The notes beneath the pieces are model-generated. The model ran no database searches, had not been told where the DNA came from, and was given only the letters and a program-made list of their open reading frames with translations. Positions 1-5,235 of a stretch of 20,820 nt of DNA are shown here, piece by piece (position 1 is the first letter of the stretch; every line of letters starts with the position of its first letter). Location: the NCBI GenBank assembly GCA_938041005.1, contig CALHZJ010000037.1:1-20820 (forward strand), read 5' to 3'. Position numbers and translations under genes: made by a program. Origin of the DNA: an uncultured Candidatus Saccharibacteria bacterium. Lineage in GTDB: Bacteria > Patescibacteriota > Saccharimonadia > Saccharimonadales > Saccharimonadaceae.

Positions 1-736
1 TTCGGTTATGCTCGCCGGGTAGGGTGATGTTTTTGTTGGAATCGTACAAGATTGTTAGATTTTTCTCATCAAATATGGCGGAATTTTCTTGCCACGCGAT
101 AACTTTTTTAGATTTTTTACCGAATTCACGGAAGGCGTCTAAGTAAGATTCTTTTGTTGGATATGTGTCTGGATGGTCGTAATCAACAGATGTGATAAGG
201 CTGATTTCTGGAGAAAAATGCAAAAAGTTGCGGTCAAATTCATCACACTCGTATACGAAAAATTGACTATTTTTATCAAATGTTCCGCTTGGTCCAAAAC
301 TTAAAGTTGAACCCACAGAATAACTGACAGGAATTTGCAATTGCTCCATTGTCCAGACTAGCATACTCGTTGTTGTGGTTTTTCCGTGAGTGCCAGCGAC
401 CGCGATAAGTTTCAGGTTTTTATCGGCGATTATTTGCGCTAATAACTCGTCGCGCTTGCTGGTTTTTATGCCTAATTTTCGCGCTAAGACTAATTCTGGG
501 TGATTTTCCGGTAAAGCAGCGGTGTAAATAAACCAATCAAATGGTGATTTATCGTGCTCTGATTGCAAGAACGCGCCAGATTGATCAAAAGAAATAGGAA
601 TTCCGGCCGATTCTAATTCGTTTGTGATTAGGCTTGGTGATCTGTCGGAGCCGCAAACACCATACCCGACCCCTAAGGCAATTCTGCTCAGCGGTCCGAT
701 GGCAACGCCGCCGATTCCTGAAAAATAAATTCGCAT
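1..736 (-). CDS. murC: UDP-N-acetylmuramate--L-alanine ligase (MurC-type), 5' part only
   Basis: Mur ligase that adds the first amino acid to UDP-MurNAc in cytoplasmic peptidoglycan synthesis. About 245 N-terminal codons are present; the rest runs off the left edge. Seen: an N-terminal nucleotide-binding start MRIYFSGIGGVAIGPL, the ATP loop GTHGKTTTTSM at about residues 115-125, then ECDEFDRNFLHFSP and ITSVDYDHPDTY, the paired acidic/His motifs of Mur ligases. ECDEFDR resembles MurC (EADESDG) but also Mpl-type ligases, so the exact substrate is less sure than the family. The ATG at 736 is chosen because the -10 box TATAAT ends seven bases upstream, so the transcript would begin at or next to the start codon. 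It is divergent from the membrane protein at 821. Confidence 0.88.
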   Translation of the reverse strand, partial: MRIYFSGIGGVAIGPLSRIALGVGYGVCGSDRSPSLITNELESAGIPISFDQSGAFLQSEHDKSPFDWFIYTAALPENHPELVLARKLGIKTSKRDELLAQIIADKNLKLIAVAGTHGKTTTTSMLVWTMEQLQIPVSYSVGSTLSFGPSGTFDKNSQFFVYECDEFDRNFLHFSPEISLITSVDYDHPDTYPTKESYLDAFREFGKKSKKVIAWQENSAIFDEKNLTILYDSNKNITLPGEHNR

Positions 737-742
737 ACAAAT

Positions 743-751
743 ATTATACCA
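743..751 (-). promoter_or_regulatory. Extended -10 promoter of murC, leaderless layout
   Basis: On the minus strand this reads TGGTATAAT, a perfect TGn-extended -10. The hexamer ends at 743 and the murC ATG begins at 736, so the expected transcription start coincides with the A of the ATG. No Shine-Dalgarno is possible in such a transcript. Confidence 0.7.
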
Positions 752-768
752 CCGCAGTGGTAACAATA

Positions 769-797
769 TTCACGTCATTGGGATAATTTGCTATACT
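769..797 (+). promoter_or_regulatory. Promoter of the membrane protein gene at 821
   Basis: TTCACG at 769-774 and TATACT at 792-797 are 17 bp apart, with TGC directly before the -10 (extended -10). The predicted start near 804 leaves a leader of about 17 nt carrying GAGAAGG at 807-813, seven bases before the ATG. Confidence 0.6.
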
Positions 798-820
798 AAA
801 ATCATAGAGAAGGCGGTGGG

Positions 821-1486
821 ATGGCTATAGACAAGAAAAAAACTAAGTTCAGAATTAAGCGACTCAGTCAGATTAAGACTTGGCAGTTGGTTATTTTATT
901 GATTATGTCTGGTTTTATTTCGGCAACTTTTTTGAGGTTGAATAATGTTGGTATGGTCGAACGACGAGAATCTGTGGAAAATGCGGATAAGGCTGGAGAT
1001 GTAGTTAATCTTCAGCAGCGGCTATACGATTTGCAGCGTTATGTATCTACGCATATGAACACAGATCCGGGGAAGATTGCGCTGGATCATACGTATAAAC
1101 AAATGTATGACCGGAAGCTGAAAGAGTTCGAGGAGGAGATAAAAAATCAGTCTAACAATGATACTGTGTCGAAAGTTAGGGCTGTCTGTGATGCTAGGGC
1201 GCAGCAAGGCGGTTACGGCCGATTTACGACACAGGCGGATCCGAGGTATATCAATTGTATTAATGAGGAGTGGGCGAAATATCCTGCCGCGAAAGCTACT
1301 AACTTGCAGTTTGAAGCGCCTTCAACTGAGCCGTATTATCACACTTTCGTCTCGCCGATATGGTCAGCTGATTACGCGGGGTGGTCTTTGCTAGTGACGA
1401 TATTTATTGCCATGATTATTGTAATGAGGTTGTTTGTTCTGGGAATGTTAAAGTTGATGATTAGACGGCGAAATAAGCTTTTTTAG
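821..1486 (+). CDS. Hypothetical two-TM membrane protein
   Basis: I do not recognise the family. The 221-residue product has a basic N-terminus, one hydrophobic segment at about residues 21-40 and a second at about 187-210, followed by a basic tail (IRRRNKLF). The roughly 145-residue stretch between them is hydrophilic, has a charged helical part (about 60-110) and two cysteines (VCDARA and NCINEE) that could form a disulfide if the loop lies outside the membrane. By the positive-inside rule both termini would be cytoplasmic and the loop extracellular. It has its own promoter and a GAGAAGG ribosome site and is divergent from murC. A cell-envelope role is only an inference from topology. Confidence 0.8.
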   Translation: MAIDKKKTKFRIKRLSQIKTWQLVILLIMSGFISATFLRLNNVGMVERRESVENADKAGDVVNLQQRLYDLQRYVSTHMNTDPGKIALDHTYKQMYDRKLKEFEEEIKNQSNNDTVSKVRAVCDARAQQGGYGRFTTQADPRYINCINEEWAKYPAAKATNLQFEAPSTEPYYHTFVSPIWSADYAGWSLLVTIFIAMIIVMRLFVLGMLKLMIRRRNKLF

Positions 1487-1553
1487 CTTGACAGGGGTGA
1501 TATAGAGATAGTAATCTATATAGGTATATCATTAATAGGAGGTATATAACCAA

Positions 1554-1760
1554 ATGGCTTATAAACATACCAACTCAAAGGGCATCACATATTACTTGCA
1601 TAAGACTGACGTAACTTTGCGCGGCGGCAAGACTCAAACTATTTACTTCTTCGCTAAGGTTGAGAAGAATGAAAAGGGTACACCATGTGATCTACCAGAA
1701 GATCGTATTGTGAAAGAAAACCCACGCAACGGCTTTTTGACAATTTCTAAGAAAAAATAG
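1554..1760 (+). CDS. Small conserved hypothetical protein (68 aa)
   Basis: A 68-residue basic protein of a type I associate with CPR genomes: tyrosine-rich start (HTNSKGITYYLH), a central LRGGKTQTIYFFAK segment that looks like beta strands, and a lysine-rich end. It has no membrane segment or signal peptide. A perfect AGGAGG at 1537-1542 lies 11 bp before the ATG, an unusually strong site for this window. TTGACA at 1488-1493 may be the -35 of its promoter, with the -10 around 1510-1516 less clear. Function unknown; the abundant-looking translation signals suggest a well-expressed protein. Confidence 0.8.
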   Translation: MAYKHTNSKGITYYLHKTDVTLRGGKTQTIYFFAKVEKNEKGTPCDLPEDRIVKENPRNGFLTISKKK

Positions 1761-1768
1761 TCCTTTGC

Positions 1769-1798
1769 TTGCACCATAAGCGCGTTTGGTGATATAGT
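1769..1798 (+). promoter_or_regulatory. Strong-looking promoter with no ORF behind it
   Basis: TTGCAC at 1769-1774 and TATAGT at 1793-1798 are 18 bp apart, with TGA before the -10 (extended -10). The -10 sits in the loop of an inverted repeat, GTTTGGT at 1784-1790 and ACCAAAC at 1802-1808, which could be an operator. The predicted start is near 1805. Confidence 0.5.
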
Positions 1799-1804
1799 AT
1801 AACC

Positions 1805-1852
1805 AAACAAACAGGTGCCACAACTCCTCTGTAAAAAGCAGGGGAGTTTTTT
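1805..1852 (+). ncRNA. Candidate small RNA of about 48 nt
   Basis: The stretch lies between the promoter at 1769-1798 and a rho-independent terminator ending at 1852. It has no credible ORF or ribosome site. The RNA would consist of an unpaired A/C-rich 5' part and the terminator hairpin. It could instead be only a relic leader of a deleted gene. The call rests on the signal pair alone. Confidence 0.35.
1822..1852 (+). terminator. Rho-independent terminator
   Basis: Stem AACTCCTCTG at 1822-1831 pairs with CAGGGGAGTT at 1839-1848 (one G-T pair) around a seven-base loop, followed by a T6 tract. Confidence 0.8.
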
Positions 1853-1859
1853 GTTGGGG

Positions 1860-1888
1860 TTGATTATTTGTGGATATTGTGGTACAAT
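1860..1888 (+). promoter_or_regulatory. Promoter of the WhiB-like gene
   Basis: TTGATT at 1860-1865, a 17 bp spacer, and TGG-TACAAT at 1880-1888 (extended -10). The predicted start is near 1895, about three bases before the ATG at 1898. Confidence 0.6.
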
Positions 1889-1897
1889 AGCTACCGT

Positions 1898-2389
1898 ATG
1901 GAGTTGAAGACGGCTGAAGTGTTGGATCTTGCTAGACCGAACAGAGCGGGCGTTATTGATGTTGTTGATTCGGACGGTAATGTTGTGCCGTTGGACTATT
2001 TAGGCGAAGATTTTGTTCCTGATGCGAATAGTTATAGTGATAAAGATTTTACGAATAGAAATAGAATTATAGTTGAGATGTGTGATCTTTTCGGTAGGAT
2101 TCGTCGTCGTGCTGGCTTTGCCGAATGTCATAGAGGTCGTGGCGACTATGATCGAGCTCGTCGCATAGAAAGAAACAGGGGTAGTGATATTTCTGAAGTT
2201 GGCAGACTTGCTATAAGCGCTTGTGAAGCATGTCCACTTAAGCTTGATTGTGAACTGTATGGTAAATTAGGAGGGGCTGTCCTAAGTGATGTTTTGGATT
2301 ATAAAAAAGTTCGCACAGCCACATCTCTGACTAAAGCAGGCAAGAAACGTTGGGGTTGGAATAAGGGTTGCATAGATAATAATGCGTAA
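1898..2389 (+). CDS. Hypothetical protein with WhiB-like cysteine motif
   Basis: A 163-residue soluble protein. The second half carries SACEACPLKLDCELYGK, a C-x2-C-P-x4-C pattern with the spacing of WhiB-family iron-sulfur regulators (typically C-x2-CPV-x4-C, then YA(L)). A further cysteine about 35 residues earlier (GFAECHRG) could be the fourth ligand. After the motif, KLGGAVL loosely resembles the WhiB glycine turn, and a basic C-terminus (KAGKKRWGWNK) could bind DNA. The GVWGG turn itself is absent, so this is a WhiB-like suggestion, not a firm assignment. I start it at 1898 rather than at an in-frame ATG at 1868 because that codon lies inside the promoter region. WhiB proteins are typical of Actinobacteria, the usual hosts of Saccharibacteria, and of their phages. 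Confidence 0.7.
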   Translation: MELKTAEVLDLARPNRAGVIDVVDSDGNVVPLDYLGEDFVPDANSYSDKDFTNRNRIIVEMCDLFGRIRRRAGFAECHRGRGDYDRARRIERNRGSDISEVGRLAISACEACPLKLDCELYGKLGGAVLSDVLDYKKVRTATSLTKAGKKRWGWNKGCIDNNA

Positions 2390-2391
2390 AG

Positions 2392-2424
2392 AAAAAGCCC
2401 CCTTCTAGACGAAGAGGGATTTTT
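2392..2424. terminator. Bidirectional terminator
   Basis: CCCCCTTC at 2398-2405, loop TAGAC, GAAGAGGG at 2411-2418. On the plus strand the stem has one C-A mismatch and is followed by ATTTTT. On the minus strand the stem has a G-T pair instead and is followed by CTTTTT, so it is the stronger terminator in that direction. Confidence 0.65.
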
Positions 2425-2530
2425 CTTGGTGACCCAAGTGCATCTACATTGGAACCATATCTGTAGCGAGATTCTGAGCTGGAGACGCTTAATAGAGGCG
2501 ACCACCCCTTCAATAAAGATACCCAACCAC
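2394..2530 (-). ncRNA. Possible minus-strand small RNA; otherwise gene-free region
   Basis: The 324 bases from 2390 to 2713 hold no convincing gene. On the minus strand a -10 like TATACT (2542-2537), with TTGATA 19 bp upstream, would start a transcript near 2530. That transcript would run about 137 nt into the strong minus-strand terminator at 2392-2424. Just before the terminator it folds a perfect CTTGG-GTCA-CCAAG hairpin. There is no known RNA family I can name. Weak evidence. Confidence 0.22.
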
Positions 2531-2700
2531 CATTAAAGTATATCGTAACAGAATGTGTTAATATCAATAAATTATCCTCTTGACTACTTTTACGTTATCC
2601 AGCCTGATAAATTCATAAATCAGCACTAAATGTCGTGGTTGGGTTAGACTAAGATTGCCACAAAGGGCTAATTGAGGTCGCTTATTTAGGAGATTGACGA

Positions 2701-2706
2701 TATAAT
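2701..2706 (+). promoter_or_regulatory. -10 box of the ADP-ribosylglycohydrolase gene
   Basis: A perfect TATAAT ends eight bases before the ATG at 2714, implying a leaderless or nearly leaderless mRNA. A -35 is not clear; TTGAGG at 2672-2677 is 23 bp away. Confidence 0.55.
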
Positions 2707-2713
2707 CAAAATA

Positions 2714-3676
2714 ATGAAGAAAAACTCTCAAGCACAGCTCCAGGGTATGTTACTCGGCTTAGCCATAGGCGACGCCCTCGGTGCGCCTATCGAACACGGC
2801 TACACAAGTGATGAGATTGTCGCTCGTAAAGAAGAATTGCGTCATATGCACGATGAAGCACACTTTCCTCGTGGTGTCTGGACAGACGATACTTCTATGG
2901 CATTATGTTTAGCAGATAGTTTGCTAGAGTGTGGCGGCTATGATTCTTGGAACGTTATGGATAAGTACTGCAAATGGCAATCAGAGGGCTATCGCTCGTA
3001 TTTTGACTATGGCGAGGGCATTGGCATGCAGACGCTTATCATGCTGGATATGTACGCTAGCGGTTACGCTATTGTTCACAAAACGATGAATCGGAGCGAT
3101 GGTGCTGGTAACGGTGTCGTGATGCGTCTTGCACCAGTCGTGATAGCTGCCTATGGTAAGCGGGATATCCGTGACGTGATACGGCTCGCTCAAGTTTCCG
3201 CTAGAGAAACGCATTACTCCTATGAGGCTGAAGCTGCTGCTGAAGTATTTGCTGCTATACTACATAACGCTATCCATCTAAAAGACAAAACAGATATTAT
3301 AGATGTTAGTAAGTATAGTACCGGCGCACACTACGACCAGCTGCTGAACAAGCTAAAAGAGAGAGTTGAGACGGATAAGCTCAAGAATAAGCCAGGTTAT
3401 GTCGTGTACACAATCCAGATAGCTTTAAGGGGTTTTATGAGTTATGACACATTCGAGGATGGAATGTTGGCAGTTATGTGCCTAGGTGGCGACGTTGATA
3501 CGACCATGGCAGTGTATGGGCAATTAGCTGGTGCATACTATGGGCTTAATGCAATACCGAACGAATGGCGGCGTGATGTTTATCAAGGGAATGATATTAT
3601 TGAACTAGCGGATAAACTAGCCGCAATGGACGATTGCCCTGTCCTGTATACACGGTTTGAGGAAGATGTAACTTAA
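2714..3676 (+). CDS. ADP-ribosylglycohydrolase (DraG/ARH family)
   Basis: Removes ADP-ribose from protein side chains or other acceptors, using two Mg ions. The 320 residues fit the family length. Seen in order: GMLLGLAIGDALGAP at 11-25, the metal motif WTDDTSM at 56-62, GNGVVMRLAPV at about 132-142, SARETHY at 162-168, and the C-terminal metal motif GGDVDTTMA at 258-266 (family form GGDTDT). All expected acidic metal ligands seem present, so it should be active. It has no signal peptide, so it is cytoplasmic. It is followed after 25 bp by an unknown gene, probably one operon. Its codon use (more CTA, CTC and CGT) differs by eye from the TTG-rich housekeeping genes. Its place in a recombinase-scarred segment suggests defence, toxin reversal or effector use, but the substrate is unknown. 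Confidence 0.9.
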   Translation: MKKNSQAQLQGMLLGLAIGDALGAPIEHGYTSDEIVARKEELRHMHDEAHFPRGVWTDDTSMALCLADSLLECGGYDSWNVMDKYCKWQSEGYRSYFDYGEGIGMQTLIMLDMYASGYAIVHKTMNRSDGAGNGVVMRLAPVVIAAYGKRDIRDVIRLAQVSARETHYSYEAEAAAEVFAAILHNAIHLKDKTDIIDVSKYSTGAHYDQLLNKLKERVETDKLKNKPGYVVYTIQIALRGFMSYDTFEDGMLAVMCLGGDVDTTMAVYGQLAGAYYGLNAIPNEWRRDVYQGNDIIELADKLAAMDDCPVLYTRFEEDVT

Positions 3677-3701
3677 TACAAATTAGGAAGAGAATGACTA
3701 T

Positions 3702-4115
3702 ATGAACAAAACAACATTAGAAACCGCTCAGCAGCTGCTAGCCACAAAAGAGTTTAGCTACAAGGATATTAACCCAAGCGAAAGAGGAATATTCCTAGCG
3801 GCGCTTATTGAGAATGGTAAAGTCGCCAAAGAAGGAACTAACCACCACTCGAATATCCCCAAAGGAACGCTGATTAGCGAGTGGTATTTACGACATAAGC
3901 TAGGGCTGAGTGGAGCAATAAAGCACGACCTATACACCTCGCTTGAGCTGTGGGAGCTAGATGATAAGCGATATCAAATTATCTATTATAAAACCTTTGG
4001 CTTAGGTAATTATGTTGAAACAAAATCAGAATTCTATGACGATAAAGACTCTGCTCAGGCTCACCTTGACGAAGAATCTCGTAAGCTTGAAGCAGAGTTA
4101 TCTCGCCTTGAGTGA
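3702..4115 (+). CDS. Hypothetical protein in operon with the ADP-ribosylhydrolase
   Basis: I do not recognise this 137-residue soluble protein. It has a helical N-terminal part (TLETAQQLLATKEFSYKDI), a middle rich in aromatic and beta-forming residues (ELWELDDKRYQIIYYKTF) and a charged helical end (AHLDEESRKLEAELSRLE) that may form a short coiled coil. No membrane segment, signal or metal motif is seen. GGAAGAG at 3686-3692 can serve as ribosome site. It lies 25 bp behind the ADP-ribosylglycohydrolase on the same strand, so the two are probably co-transcribed and may act together. Confidence 0.7.
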   Translation: MNKTTLETAQQLLATKEFSYKDINPSERGIFLAALIENGKVAKEGTNHHSNIPKGTLISEWYLRHKLGLSGAIKHDLYTSLELWELDDKRYQIIYYKTFGLGNYVETKSEFYDDKDSAQAHLDEESRKLEAELSRLE

Positions 4116-4201
4116 TAAAACCTAGAATCATCTTTTGTCAAAGTAAGTCATGCTAGGTGCTGCTACTTTTTGTGCTTGGATTGTTGTAGATTGTTGTATG
4201 A

Positions 4202-4405
4202 AAAACAGATCTAATAAATGCGTATGATGACGACAAGGCAATGATAGCCGACGAGCTACGGCGCCTAGAGCGTCAGCAAGCAATACGAGAGACTGATATT
4301 GATGTTGCTCTTGAGATTATGCGAGATGTAGATAGACAATGGGTACTGGCTTCGCCGGGCGCTAGGACAAGGTTCCAAAGCATATTATTAGGGGTTGATA
4401 TATGA
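4202..4405 (+). pseudogene. C-terminal relic of a large serine recombinase
   Basis: Reading from 4202 to the TGA at 4403-4405 gives about 67 residues ending in AYDDDKAMIADELRRLERQ, then DVALEIMRDVDRQWVLASP and GARTRFQSILLGVDI. Large serine recombinases end in this way: a coiled-coil with charged repeats, then a W-x-x-A segment and K/R-x-x-FQ-x-x-LF. The catalytic resolvase domain, recombinase domain and zinc ribbon are absent, and a stop at 4199-4201 closes the frame upstream. The rest of 4116-4500 holds no other gene; a direct repeat GATTGTTGTA occurs twice at about 4178-4197. The relic lies 97 bp from an initiator tRNA gene. Confidence 0.6.
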
Positions 4406-4467
4406 CTATAAAAAACCATAGGTTTGGAATCAGTGAAATCAGTGTATTTTACAGAATACTACCAACC

Positions 4468-4499
4468 AAAAAAGGTTCTCCAGAGCCTGAAAAACCTTT
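4468..4499 (-). terminator. Terminator of tRNA-fMet
   Basis: On the minus strand AAAGGTT (4499-4493) pairs with AACCTTT (4477-4471), with inner CAG/CTG pairing, followed by more T residues. It lies directly behind the CCA end of the tRNA. Confidence 0.55.
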
Positions 4500-4501
4500 C
4501 T

Positions 4502-4578
4502 TGGTGGCGGGGGTAGGATTTGAACCTACGACCTTTTGGTTATGAGCCAAACGAGCTACCAGGCTGCTCTACCCCGCG
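4502..4578 (-). tRNA. Initiator tRNA-fMet (CAU)
   Basis: A 77-nt cloverleaf with encoded CCA. The anticodon ATG complement is at 4542-4544. The acceptor starts CGCGGGG and its 3' strand is CCCCGCC, which leaves C1-C72 unpaired, the classic initiator mark. The D arm (AGAGCAGCCTGGTAGCTC) is initiator-like. The anticodon stem is TTTGG-CTCATAA-CCAAA, so only two of the three conserved G-C pairs are kept; the third is U-A. A serine recombinase relic and accessory genes lie directly downstream of its 3' end. Confidence 0.9.
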
Positions 4579-4621
4579 ATACATAATTATGATATCAGCT
4601 TGGCGTAATAATTGCAACACC

Positions 4622-5071
4622 TTAGTGTTTATGACTGTTTCCTCCAAATAGAAAGTTCATCCATTGCTGAAAGTTGCTATCCGTTCGCTTCGCGCTCGAC
4701 GCAAGTTTTTGGGCAGGCGTGGCGCTTTCGAAAGATTGGGTGATGAGCTGTTTTTCTCCTGGTAAACCTTTTCCTGTGCGCTGTCTAATAGTCAATTCTT
4801 GATACTCTTCGCTTTGATAATATTTCGATTCGTATTCCAGTAGAGCGACTTGCAATTTTTCTATTTCCACTTGCTGGCGTTTGTTGTCGATAGAGCGTTG
4901 CAATTCGTAATTTTTTTGCATTGACTCAATGGAGCCCCAAGCCCAACTCATAGCAATTAAAATCGCAGCAGCAATAACGACATTATTTAGGGTCAAATAG
5001 TCGTGCTGTATTCTGTAAATTAATCGTTTGAGTTTTAATTTGTTCATTTTTGCAAATTTAATATCTACCAC
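4622..5071 (-). CDS. FtsB/DivIC-like septum formation initiator
   Basis: A 149-residue bitopic membrane protein. A basic N-terminus (KLKLKRLIYRIQ) precedes one TM segment at about residues 27-47. This is followed by a coiled coil at about 50-90 (LQRSIDNKRQQVEIEKLQVALLE), then YYQSEEYQELTIRQRTGKG-LPGEKQLI, which matches the FtsB/DivIC ending (E-x-x-AR-x-x-x-G-x-x-x-PGE). In that family the protein bridges the divisome outside the membrane. The tail (LASSAKRTDSNFQQWMNFLF) is extra. I use the GTG at 5071 because a TGC-TACAAT promoter puts the transcription start on this codon; an ATG eight codons later is the alternative. It lies between two tRNA genes. Confidence 0.7.
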   Translation of the reverse strand: MVDIKFAKMNKLKLKRLIYRIQHDYLTLNNVVIAAAILIAMSWAWGSIESMQKNYELQRSIDNKRQQVEIEKLQVALLEYESKYYQSEEYQELTIRQRTGKGLPGEKQLITQSFESATPAQKLASSAKRTDSNFQQWMNFLFGGNSHKH

Positions 5072-5076
5072 ATAAT

Positions 5077-5085
5077 ATTGTAGCA
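5077..5085 (-). promoter_or_regulatory. Extended -10 promoter of the FtsB-like gene
   Basis: Minus-strand TGCTACAAT; the hexamer ends at 5077, six bases before the GTG start at 5071, a leaderless layout. Confidence 0.6.
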
Positions 5086-5129
5086 GGAATGGTAAAAATA
5101 TTCATCTTATGATTATCAAATTCAGACTG

Positions 5130-5205
5130 TGGTGGGGGCGGCTGGGATCGAACCAGCGACCAATCGGTTATGAGCCGACTGCTCTAACCCCTGAGCTACG
5201 CCCCC
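5130..5205 (-). tRNA. tRNA with CAU anticodon, probably Ile2 (lysidine) type
   Basis: A complete 76-nt cloverleaf with encoded CCA: acceptor GGGGGCG/CGCCCCC fully paired, D stem GCTC/GAGC, anticodon stem GTCGG-CTCATAA-CCGAT, T arm GCTGG/CCAGC. The stretch around the anticodon and variable loop (CGGCTCATAACCG, TTGGTCGCTGG) resembles bacterial tRNA-Ile2, whose C34 is changed to lysidine by TilS. That assignment comes from remembered sequences; elongator Met is the alternative. Confidence 0.85.
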
Positions 5206-5235
5206 GTGAGACTTATTATAGCGCATCAGAGGTAA

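Noticed and set aside
2299..2567. Minus-strand ORFs of 75-78 codons across the WhiB-like gene end and the gene-free stretch
   Set aside because: They run through a terminator hairpin, lack ribosome sites and have no protein-like motif; a non-coding reading is simpler.
4178..4197. Direct repeat GATTGTTGTA twice in tandem near the recombinase relic, a possible att core
   Set aside because: No matching copy was found at the other side of the segment or in the tRNA, so an attachment site cannot be claimed.
4402..4543. An ORF starting ATG ACT ATA at 4402 that overlaps the recombinase stop and runs into the tRNA, with VAGVGFEPTTFWL at its end
   Set aside because: The ending is simply the antisense of the tRNA-fMet T arm and anticodon arm, a well-known source of false ORFs; no ribosome site precedes it.
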